From Sweltsa coloradensis (lineage: Eukaryota; Arthropoda; Insecta; Plecoptera; Chloroperlidae): a stretch of DNA of 64,000 nucleotides. Below are positions 24,001-36,800 of the stretch, in pieces (position 1 is the first letter of the stretch; each line of letters starts with the position of its first letter). Below the pieces are notes generated by a model. That model was not told the origin of the DNA and searched no databases. It was given only the letters and a program-made list of their open reading frames with translations. Location: positions 372,001 to 436,000 of the forward strand of contig JAMZAV010000159.1 in NCBI GenBank assembly GCA_024449915.1, in the 5' to 3' direction. The translations under genes and the position numbers were made by a program.

Positions 24001-27000
24001 AATAAAAAATGAGTTGGATACAAAAAATGTGAGTTTTACGTGATTTTTCCTTCACGTTCTAATTTGTTGTTTCAGAAAAATTCACGGTGAAGAAAAGAAG
24101 TTTTTTGAAGCAGAAATGATGCCAAAAATAAAGCATACCAGAAATGGACTACTCTCAATGGTTAATTGTGGGAACAACATGTAAGTTTAGTTGTCAAGGT
24201 CCCAATATCTTTAACTGAAGTGTATTTACTATTTAGTACTATTAGGGTTAAATGGAGGGAGCCCCAACTCCCTGCATATGACTGCAGCAAACTTGTTACC
24301 GGTACCTTAATCCAAAATGCGCTTCGGACCTTCTGATCATCTTCAGGCGGATGATAACCACTAAAAATCAACTAGTTAACACTCAAACAAAACTTGCAAC
24401 ATATAGTATAACTGTATAAGCAAACCTGTGGTAGGCCTCACAAGAAGTAAACTTTGTATACGCTACACATCATCAGCAGCAAGGTTTTTTCTTTCTTTAC
24501 ACATACTGTGTCACACCAATCGGCACATAACCAGTAAGGGGGCTTCCCTCTTAACGAATGCTTGGGTGACAACAACATCCATGACTCCTCCTAGATTTAA
24601 ACCAGGACCCATGGCAATGCTGTTGCTGGGCTAGGGTACCTCTACATTCAATCTAAGAGAATAGGTAGATAATACAGTCCATTCCACGTAGAGAATGCAG
24701 TGCCATTCTTGCAGGAACTTCCTTACCTCGCCATGGGCTTCCCCCACCATTCGGCCGCTCGTGTGTTGCAGCGGTCCCTCGGAATTTATACCTGGCAAGA
24801 TTTCCCCTAAACGGCTTAACTCCACTAGCACACTAAAAAAACACAGATTCAAAATTTTGCTACTTTTAATCATATATTTGGACTATTGAGTAAAAATTAA
24901 CACGTTATTTAAAAAAAAAAAAAAAATCAACCAAATACTTCTGAAGCGAAGAACATTCGCCTCTTTGATCAATGTCGAACAACATCAAGTGACATTACGA
25001 GGAATAACACTATGTAACAGATTACTGTATTATAATATTAAAATAAAAAATATTATTGAGGACATTTCACTGTCATAAAAAATATCCGTTGTCCATTATT
25101 TTTGGAAATTAATCATGTTGATTTCTCAGCTTTTATTTAGATAAAAACAAACAAATCCAAAGTACCCTACGATTGGGCGCTGGCGAGGTAAACAGCAGTT
25201 CTAGCATTCTATTTTACTTTTTGCATTATAACATTAGGCCTACCTATTTTTACATTTAAAAAAAGGAAAAAAATCCCGCAAAAAATCATTTTCTCCCCGA
25301 TGTGATGTCAAAATTATTGGTTTGACATTGATTTTGAACCCAACCCTAAATAGGATTGGATCCTAGATAGTAAGGGTTCCACTAAAGAAACTGTTTTCTT
25401 TTCTGTTCTTTTACAGGCTAGGCTCACAATTTTTTCTGACCTTGGGATGTGAACTGCAGTCCCTTGATAATGAGCATTGCATATTTGGTGAAGTCAGCGA
25501 AGGTCATGAGATTCTACTGAAGCTCAACGATGTAATTTGTGACACAGAGCATAGACCATACCAAGACATACGGATCACTCACACTGTAATCCTAGAGGAT
25601 CCTTTTGACGATCCACCTGGTCTTTACGTTCCAGATTGCTCTCCTGAACCTTCAAAGGAAACTCTCTTGGTGAGTGTAACTCAATGTAATTGTCATGTTC
25701 CAAAGATGACTTGGAGGAATCAATTAATCAATTCCAGATCAATTCCCATCTGGATCGGATCCAAATTGGAGAAGTCGATTTCTTACTTGACAGTAAACTT
25801 TTGTGCGTCGTGTTTTGGGGCATTGCAGAGCTGTGAACTATCTCTATTCTACTATCAACCTATCTGTCTACTATCCATGTAGGGCCTACTATATGCAGCC
25901 TCTCCCAACTGGCCAGACTGGTGATTGTACACAATGGTAGAGTACGGTTTTGTCAGACACTACAACGCTACTCACATAGTCAATTGCGCAATACATCATT
26001 CCATACGATGTGCAATCGATCGCTACTGATGAGGAACTGCTAGCACTAGCAGAATGAGATAAGAAGATACGATAAGATGATGATTGGCGAGTAGGACTCC
26101 ACGGAAATATAATGCATGGAATAATGGTGCGTAGAATTAGCAACTTGTCCGTAAAAGCGGGCCCGAAATAAAATAAAATATATTCCGGTAAGTTACGAGA
26201 CAATATTATGAAACAAAGGCCAATAGTGGCAATAGTGGATAAGTGCAACAACTTTAAATCAAACGATTGACGTTTCATAATTATATGCTTTAATTTAAGT
26301 TTGCATTTACATGTAGTTGGTAGTGTTGCCCAACGATTTGTTTTTACAAAATCAAAATCGCAATATCAATTTTTTCCGATTGTGAAAATTACAATCATAT
26401 GTTTCATTTCCGGCATTCCGCTGTATTGTAGACCAACACGACTGTAATTGCTAGTTTTATATCTGGTGCTTGATGTGATGAGATATTAATTCATAGAGGT
26501 CTTAAGAGTGAATCTACTTGAAACATGTCTTTTGTTTTGTCACGAGTTAGCGTAAATAAATCCATTTGCCTAGTGCCGATATTGTCAATACGGCTTCAGA
26601 GTCGAAAGCGAGGTCGGAGGGAGGTGTACGCGCATTGCTTTCACTTCAAAACAATGCGCAAATGACGCCGTATATGCTTACCCTGGAGACCAAATCTTGA
26701 GCCCACTCGATTCATCTCACTTATCGTTCCGAGTCGCGTTTTTGTTTCAAGACGCTCAAAATCGCCAAATCGGTAGTCTTGATGTCCACGAGTCGATTGG
26801 TGACTTGGAACAAGTTTTTTCACGTTTCAAACCACACTATATTTGTTGTCGAGTTGGATGATTTTTGTCGACTTGAGTCGCCTGACTGCCACCTCAGAAG
26901 TTTTACACACACTTGTTGGATGAGCGTAGCGAGCGAAGCGAGCGAAGCGAAGATTCCATTTCACTACACTGGAGAAAAAAATCCGGAATGTTTTTTTTTT

Positions 27001-30000
27001 TTTTTTTTTCTTTCTTTCTTTCTTTCTTTCTGTATTTTTGTCTGTCTGTTAACACGATTCCGGCTAAACCGATACTCCGATTGCGATGAAATTTTATGGA
27101 GGCCTTCGAAATCTCTGAACTAAGAACTGCCAGTTTTTGAGCGCAATCGAAAAATTATTTCTCATGAAAATCGCAATTTTACGATTTTTTTCGATTTTTA
27201 AAAAATTTCTTCGACTTATAACTCCTACATGCTTTATCCGATTGTAATGATTTTTTCACAGAACCTTAATTTTATGAATTGATATATTCGTGTGAAATTT
27301 GAGCGTAATCAAATAATTATTTCTCACGAAAATTTCAATATTACGATTTTTTCCTTTTTTAAAATTACGATTAATTAAAAAAAAATAAGTTAATTTTTTA
27401 TTTAATTTGATTTAATTTAAAAAAAAATTCAACAAAGTTCTGATTTTTTCACAGAACAACAGAAAATCCGGAAAACACATGGCAGCTCAATTCACCAATT
27501 ACGCTCATCCAACAACGCGGCGGGACTTAAGCGTTTTCCTAGTAATAATAATTATCATAACTCAGTTCCAACTATGTCGGGTTGAGTAGTAGTTTTCCAC
27601 CATTATCTAGGGCATGAAACTGTAGATACTAAGCTTACCAGACTAAGTGTTTCTTCCTCATCATCTAACTCCTTCCTCTCCACCAATTTACTCCACTCTC
27701 TTCTGTCCTCCCACAGCTTAGCTTATATATATATATATCCCTAAGTACTTCAGACAGAAATTAAAAAAGTGACTATACCGGGGATAATGTATAAACAGAC
27801 TAAGTATTAGACAGAATTAAATTGGTGGCTGCATAGCTCAGTTGGTAAGAGCATAGCCCAGACAGCTATATCAGTTTTTATAACTGAAAAGGATAGAGGA
27901 TAAATAAATAAAATAAAGGTCCCGGGTTCGATCCCCGGTGTAGTCACTTTTTTATTTCTATCTAAAGTACTTACATATCAACGTTATAGTTGCCTACTAT
28001 AAAACCGTAGTTAAACAAAATATTTATACATATATGTTTTATATTTATGCCTATAATTATTATATATATTAGTACTTTAGACAGAAATTAAAAAAGTGAC
28101 TACACCGAGGTTTGAACCCGGGACCTTAGCTGTCCGGGCTATGCTCTTACCAACTGAGATATGCAGCCACCAATTTAAAACTGTCTAAATTCTTGGTCTG
28201 TTTTGTACATTGTTAATAATGTTAATGTGTTAAAGCCATACTCTCACATTGACTTGTTGCTTACTTATGTTAAACCTAAATTTATTTAAGGAATTTAGAA
28301 AAAAAAAATGAAAGAAATCGGTCAATATTTAAACATGGTGCGACCAATATTGTGGAAATTGTATAGTGCGTGACGTCACCACCCGTGACGTAGCTGGATG
28401 GGTACAGAGCTTCGCTACCGATCGACTCGAGTGAATGCGGCCGCTCACTGCCCGCTCATTCAATACCATCGGGCACGGGACGGGTCAGTTGAAAAGAGTT
28501 TGTTCTATGTACACGATGTTAGGATTAGCTCCCTTCATTTTCGAGCCTTTATACACAGAAAGTGAACAGAGGGAAAATATCAAGAAAAAAAAGCCTGGAT
28601 AAAACAGTTTAGTGGCAGGAAAGGTGATCTTAAATGGTGGAGTTGTAAATGAATGTACATCAATGGATACCGACACAGAGTGTTTATATTGTCACGAATC
28701 GGAAAAAATCACAAATTTGCGTGCTAATTTCGATTGTATTACTATCCATGATGGGTTCGAGCATATTATCAACATTCATTCTCTCAACACTGCTAGGCAA
28801 CAGTTTTTGTTACTCTCCACGTGTAAAGACCAACGATATATAGGATTTAAAGTCGCACACGGGAGTACTGTGGACTACTTTGACTAAAAGTGATTTGACT
28901 TTAATGATTTCTTTATCATTGTAAGGATTAGAACAGTGTATACATTTGTAACACGATTTTAATCCACGGATTAATATGAAAATCACATTTCTGTATCATA
29001 AACCTGATTTTGATTTTGTTGTCCAATATATCCACATTTAAACACTCACTCGTCACACATTAATTATTTATAAAACTAAGAATTATTCGGTATGTTTGCC
29101 GTCTCTTTGTATGACTCACTTAGCACGAACTTAAATAACTACTAGAACCTAAAAGAAGACAAAATCCACACTTCAACTATATGTATGTTTGTTAACTGAA
29201 GTCACTGAGCCATCCGTACTCTTCACATATTATCTCGACAAACCTTGTAATGCTATTCACTATCACATTAATTAAATTAGTACATAAAACACTTGTTGAG
29301 CTGTCACTGTGCTAGAACAAATCTGCGAACACTCCATCCACACAGAATGTCAACCCCTTACTAAATTCAACACGTGTTCTAAATGAGTGTCTACCCTCGC
29401 CCGGCCGGCTCGGTCAGCTCAGCAGGTCCCCATCCACCTGCGTCACATGCCCCCAGGCGCGCGTCAAAACAAACCGTTGTATAGGGTATAGGCCTCATCC
29501 AAGATTGCCAAAATGTCCGGCATTCTTATTTTTTGTACACCTTCTTGTATTAAAAAAATATTTCATCCATTGTGATTTAATGCCTTTAAGCTAAGGTCCC
29601 GGGTTCAAACCCCGGTGTAGTCACTTTAACATTCTTTCTATATATATATATATATATATATATATTCAGTGGTTAACACTCTAGTCACCCGGTCCAGGAA
29701 CCTTACTGACAAATCTCACTCAAGAGAGGAATTTGACAAGCTCCGTGAAGCTCTATCACTCAATGGTTACTTGGACCGAGACATAACCAGAGCGTTTAAA
29801 CGTGAACTGAAGAAATCTGAGGATGATACTGAGGACAAGGAGAAACCACGGTCAAAAGCTTTTCTTCCATATGTGAAGGGTACCACAGACGTCATAGGTA
29901 GAATCCTCAATCGTAAGAACATCGAAACCATTTTCTCCACTGACAGAAAAATCAGCTCCTTTTTGAGAAGTGCAAAGGACTCTGTTCATCTGGAAGAAAG

Positions 30001-30778
30001 AGGGGTTTATGAGGTTCCCTGTGGCGACTGCGATCAAACGTACATAGGCCAAACAGGCAGACGCATAGCAGTGAGGACAAATGAACACTCTAATGCTGTG
30101 AAAGCAGGTGACAAGAAATCAGCCCTGGCTCAACATGCTAAAGCTTACTCGCATGTGATAGATTTTGACAAAACAAAAACTATTTGCCCTGTACAACAGC
30201 TCAAGCCACGTATTATCCGTGAATCTGTGGAAATTGAGAAACGGACGAATAACATGAACAAAAGAGATGATAGCCAGAGCCTCCCTCTTGCTTGGAAACC
30301 TGCACTCATGCCTCGAAATGTAGTCCGTAGACCTATTCTGCCAAATCCCTCAGAGGTGGTGCAAATTTCAGATTCCATAATTCTAAGCACGAATAACATT
30401 TCAAAAGACAACCAATCAGGCCCTATGACAAGAAGCCGGACTAAAAAGGTTTCACTACAGTAAGCTGTGCTATTTTGTTTCTCAATTGCCACCATCCGTA
30501 TATTTTTTCGATATGACATCGCCGCCCCGCACCTTTTCACGATATGACCTCGCCGCCCCGCACCTATTTTCTATATAACCTCGCCGCCTCGCACCTTCAG
30601 CTGAGGCTATATAAGGCGGGCGCTGCGTGCTTGCCAACCACTGTGACTCCAACCTCCGTAGAGTCACAGTCAACCTTGAAAATGTCTGACGTAGCTCAGA
30701 CGAAACGTCGGTGGACGCCCAGGTTCTGCCCTGGTTCATCTTATTTTCGACGCGGTTTTACCCAAGATCCTTGTTTTT

Positions 30779-30816
<38 letters not shown>

Positions 30817-33800
30817 GTGTTTAAACTTGGCTTTATAGTAGGCGACTATGACGCTGTTATGTTAGTACTTTAGACAGAAATTAAAAAAGTGACTACACCG
30901 GGGTTTGAACCCGGGACCTTAGCTTACCGGGCTATGCTCTTACCAACTGAGCTATGCGGCCACCAATTTAAAACTATCTAATTTTTGGTCTGTTTTGTAC
31001 ATTGTTAATAACGTGTGTAGAGCAGATTGCACTGCCTATTAGACTACACATGAAATGAACTTGGAGAAATACAAACCATCTCTGTAACCCTAGAGTTGGG
31101 AAATATGATGTTTAAACTTGGCTTTATAGTAGGCGACTATGACGCTGTTATGTTAGTACTTTAGACAGAAATTTAAAAAGTGACTACACCGGGGTTTGAA
31201 CCCGGGACCTTAGCTTACCGGGCTATGCTCTTACCAACTGAGCTATGCGGCCACCAATTTAAAACTGTCTAATTTTTGGTCTGTTTTGTACATTGTTAAT
31301 AACGTGTGTAGAGCAGATTGCACTGCCTATTAGACTACACATATATATACAAAATATATATAAAACGAATATATACGTGGCATTGAAACCGAAAAACCGA
31401 GTACATTACCTATATATATAGATATTAAATATATATCTTAACCCCTTTTCCAACATTAAATCGGGTTTGGGGGAGCAGTATCACACTAGTACTCCGTTTC
31501 TTGGGCTAACATATTCGTTGTCCGCTAGCCAGGCCTGACACAACCACGCCCCCAGCTTCTTCCTCGCTCGCCTCCTCCACTACCAGGTCTGTTTAATAGC
31601 TCCCTCCATCTCTCCTGGTTTTCCCAGTCTTTCTGCTTCCACTTCGTTCCATGCCATTCCTCTTTTCTCAACACTGTCTTTAATCTGCTCCACCCACTTA
31701 TCTCTTGGTCTGCCCACTTTCTTCTTAAAGGGCCCGTTCACCTTTTTAACAAGTTATTCTTAAAATCAAGTATGAACATAACAATTAAGTTCATTGTGTA
31801 TATTTCCAGTCCTATGTCAATAGGGGTCTTTAAATTCATCGTCCCGCTTCGGGTCAGTGACGTCACTGGTACGGAGCTGGCGAGGTGTTGCAACACAGCA
31901 CAGCTACTAGCGGCGAGAAACGCACGAGGCACGTCCCGGTCTATCTGTCGAGATAGTCTGTTCTACTGAAAACAAAGCGGAAGGCCTGCGATCATCTGAT
32001 TAACAATACGTTACAGTTAAACCAACACCTGTTTTGAAACACATACGTTATTGTCGTCAATTTAATGGAATAAATATTATATTGGCACGTTCTTATAAAG
32101 TTATATGTTGCCATTCATGACAGGTAGACCTATCAGTGGAGTTGAATAAGTATTGCCTATACAACAACATAATACACGCGATAGCGATTCTTACACAGAC
32201 CCAAACACACACACACACACACATTATACAGAATTACTTGCCCCTTAAAAAAATAAAAGCGATTTGGTTATAGCATTTAAAAAATTCAATAATTCTTCCA
32301 CAATAAAGGAATTACATGATTAAAGTCATTCCAAAAACAGCAGTTTCCGTAATCATGTAAATGTCAGGATTGCCAGTGGTGAGGATCGAATCGCGGACCT
32401 CCCGAATAACTCTCGCGCGTTTTGCATGTACTACATCTATCCGAAAACCGATTAACAATGTATCATTATCCCAAGCGGCATTTTATTTTATTTTCTCATG
32501 GAATACTCCGTCCATTTATTATTTAAAGCCGCCTTATGACCACACTTGTGTACAGAATGAATAACAAATCTATGTTGCCTGTTAGATCAGCTTCTGTTCG
32601 TAATGTAGCCATAAACAATGATTAGTTACCTATATGCATAATTACGCCAGACATCAATTTTTCTCTATTGTATACTGATGGATGTTTTTTTCCAAAGCTT
32701 TTTGTGGCGAAAATATTGAGAACATCTTTGAAAACTATCATCTGCCCAAAACTACTATGCTTAGTTATTATACACTGCGCCGACTCACGTTCAAGCAATT
32801 CACTAATAAAGTCACTCTCGGCATAACAATTTGACTCTTTGTCGGTTGACATTTTGTGTACAAACTCTACACGAACACTACTGAATAGGATTTGCTTGCC
32901 CTGTAACGTATAATAAACATTCTTATTTTTTTGTACCTATTACACCACTCCTCAATGCCATCACGAACGATTGATCAAAACGAGTGCACGTGTCCAACTG
33001 ATGTGAAGAGGTCTGCGTAAAGTTTCTGGGCAGTGTTTAATGTTTATTCTCTTCCTTTTTAGGCCCATTAGCTTATCGCTTTTTATTTATATCGTTTGAG
33101 TATGCAGGCACACCCCACTCATAATATATCTTATGCTATATAGATTAGAAGAACCATTCCAAACACAAACAAAGATTTAAAATTCCACATCAACAGCATA
33201 TTCGACAAAAGGATGAACAAATAACGTACTGGCATCGGCAGTCAATATATATTTCGGCTAGGTGTACGGGGTTTTGAATGTGTATACAGCAAGTGCGCTT
33301 ATCAAGTCGATTGTCAAAACCACATAACTTCGTCAACACCTCTACACTTGACACTTGAGCCTAATAACACATGGCATGCGTTTTTATTTCACCTAATTTG
33401 AAGCGAGTATGCCATACTTGACTACATGTCTCAGTTTGCCGCGACACCCGGCTACTCGACTCCGAAGCCATGGCCGTGCCGTGCGTTGTTGCCAGTACAG
33501 CGAAGTGGTGAAAACGCAGTCAATTTCATTACATATTTAACAATAAATATAATATGGTGATCATGATTATTTTCGAGAAAGAATTTGTTGTAAATGGAGT
33601 CTACTTAGGTAAATAGATGTCTGGGTACACCTTTACATAAGAGGTGAACGATCCCTTTAAAGTTTAAACCCCTCTTGTTTTTCAAACTCTTTTCTTGGTA
33701 TCCTAGCCAAATCCATTCTTTCCATTCATTGTTTATAAATTAAGTAGAAAAATAATGATTTTTATTACCGGTATTTTAAAAGGAACAATGTCAACACATG

Positions 33801-36800
33801 AATATAAAATAAAGGCACAATTTTACATAATTAAGCCTAATACAAAGAGTTTATTGTCCTTGTTTTGTTTAATATTTTTTATTTTTATTCTTCAACTACC
33901 TTACTGTACTGCTGTACTACAGAATGACTCCACGCCACGTCGTCATACCTTTCTGTACCGTAATTGGAGAAAAGAATGCTTGCCATAGCAATAAAATTCT
34001 CATCTCGTCAATGTTGCATGTAAAGCTTACGTGATGTGAAATATGGGGACATTACCATCAGGAGGTATATTTTAATGGCAGTGAAATTTAAATTGAAATA
34101 TTTCATAAAATATTTCACAAAAATAAATTTCATGAAATTTTACAACACTACGTGCAGACAAACGCATAAGAATCAGAATTTTCTTCCAATATATTTTAAC
34201 GTTTTACTTTTAGGCCTACTCACCATAACTACCACTTGCGGTAAATGTTAGGCCCATGCAGTCACTTATGTTTATTTTTACTAGTACCTGATGTTTTTTT
34301 ACTGTCTACATTGCTTTTTTTGGCTGAATTTAAAAAATGTATTAATTTAATGTATTTTTTAAAGGCAGTAGAAAATCCTAAGATTTTGCCCAAAATCCTG
34401 TTATCCTTGAGACACTCTAAAAATCCTGAGAAAAGGATAAAATCCTTGAAAGTGGCAACTCTGGCCTAAATTGCTTTGCTCATTTCTGGGAGACAGCCTG
34501 TCAATCGGTCACCCCTCCCACAAAAGCCTTGGTTGATTAGACACAAGATATACATTATCAAGGCTATCTGTACTGGGTAGGTTAGGGTGATGGAAAAGCA
34601 AAATATAGTGTTCACTAGGGTTGTGCAAACCCACTATTTTTTACTTTGAACTCAAACTTTCATAGCTTTGAAAATCGAACTTCGAACTTCACAAAAATTT
34701 CGAACCCAACCGAATTTGAACTCAAACCGAGCATAAAGAGATCGCCTATGAAACAGTTATAACAGGTAAAAATAGTGATAAACCTGGACATATAAAACAG
34801 TTATAACAGGTAAAAATAGTGATAAACTTGGACTGGCAACTCCACGAAAAAAGTATGTAACTTCTGGACCGGCCCCTCCACCATCCAATTGTTAATTTTT
34901 CTTATTTGTGGCATGTAGAAATAGGAATTGTACTTATATTTTTAATGCATAGTCATGGGTTGAGGATATAAATAATAGCATTTTAAGTTTTTAACACAAT
35001 GAGCAGGAACAAGAACTAGCTAATTGACAAAAATATGGACCCATATTACCCAATCTGGAACCTCTTCTACATTATTTAACTGTCTCCCTGATTTGTCCAC
35101 TTGCTCATTACATTAACTAATTTTGAGTTTTATGTATTACTATTATAGAATGCTCGTATTGCTCCTGATGAAGAACTTGACGAGACGAAAGGAAGGTCTG
35201 CTGCAGAGCTAGAAGAAATAGCTCGAGAGCGGCAAGCAAAGGCTCAAGCCACGATTTTAGAGATTGTCGGAGATCTTCCAGATGCGGAAATTGCACCTCC
35301 AGAAAATGTTTTATTCGTCTGCAAATTAAATCCTGTCACTACTGATGACGACTTGGAAATCATCTTCAGTAGATTTGGAAAAGTTAAAGGGTAAGCTTCT
35401 TTTTACTTAGTTACTCAGGGGTCGAAATTAGCGCTCGCCTGAGGCTAGCGAAACTTTGCTCGGGCTAGTACTTTTTCCAGAGTTACCAATTGCTGTTCAA
35501 AAAATCATAATATTTTGCGCCGATAACTTAACGATTTTCCAGTATTTGTGCGCTACATAGTTTGGAAAATTGTTCCAAGTATGTACACAAAATACAAATT
35601 TCTTCATTAAGGCTACCGTAATCTTATTGTTGTTATTATGGTGCAAAATCGTTTCTGGTCCCTCCCTAGTCTCCCACCCCCACACGTCAAACAAGGCGAA
35701 AATTGCGACTTAAAACATTCATGTAGGTATGATCGTTTTACATCAATATAACCTTTTTGATTGCAGGCTAGTAAAAATGCTCTCGGGCTAGAGGATTATT
35801 GTTGCCAAGGGCTGGTGGCAAAAAATGTTAATTTCGACCCCTGAAGAGCCTATTTCAAATTACTAGGGCCTATGTTTGGAATTATCTGTAACTGATGGTT
35901 TTTGTCAACCTGCTGTCAAACACATAGGCGCCGACTACGGGAGGATGGGGGGCTTGGGGGTTCAGCCCCCCCTGATATCTTTATATTTATATCAATTTGT
36001 AGCCTACTCGATTGTTTGGAAAAAAAATCTGCTGACAATTACCCGATTTAGTCATCCGGTCATTATTTTCTGAACGAAATCAGTGTATTTTAGTGACGGC
36101 TCTTAGCTCGATATAGTGGTAAAGTATAGGCCTAGTCAAGTGCAATGATACTAGTTTTTTCTTTAGAGGAAAAATCAGAAAGTGCATAAGAGACAGTCAT
36201 TGCTATACTGCCCTACTAAGGCCCTATCTACAAAAAACAGTTTAAATTGAGTAAATTAAAAATTAGTGAATTAATTTGCGCTGCAAAAGGTATTTAGGTA
36301 TTTATTATAATTTGAAAACAATTTGTAATAATGAAGTTCTTAAATAAAATGGAGTTCATTTACAGGGATCATAATTCATAATATGATATGATTGATATCC
36401 AATTAGTAATTACTAAGGCTTTTTGCGTTGAAAAAATCACAGCATCTGAAAACAATCCACTTCCTTACAATACTAGGTTAAAAAGCCCTATCTACATGGA
36501 AAAAGTGAACATAGGGCCTTCTTAGTAAATGCTAGAACTGTGCAAATCGGTTCGAAATTCAAACCGAACCCGAACCTCTAATGCAGGTTCGGGTTCGAAA
36601 ATAAGTCTGGAAAAATCAAACCTTTAAGTTCAAAACCTCGAAAAATGCTATTTAAACGAGGGAGCGGAGCGACCGAGTGTCTCCATTCAACTCTAACGGG
36701 TCTCATTCTGTGATTCTGTCTGTCTGTACGTCGAAAATCAGCCGAACCGCTGAACAGATTAGGCTGAAATTTTAAACAGACATCCAGTACGAGTTTATTG

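Noticed and set aside
24320..24370. CTGATCATCTTCAGGCGGATGATAA as a hammerhead core
   Set aside because: No GAAA segment or closing stems.
24575..24640. tRNA-like B-box stretch (others near 17200, 32380, 55425)
   Set aside because: Only one box recognisable and no paired acceptor stem.
25889..26278. 129-aa ORF on the - strand in intron 4
   Set aside because: Hydrophobic and low complexity in places; no family match that I know and no supporting features.
30887..30959. Possible functional tRNA genes in the tRNA-like repeats
   Set aside because: The anticodon arm is two bases short and lacks U33; copies carry inverted flanks and sit in duplicated repeats.
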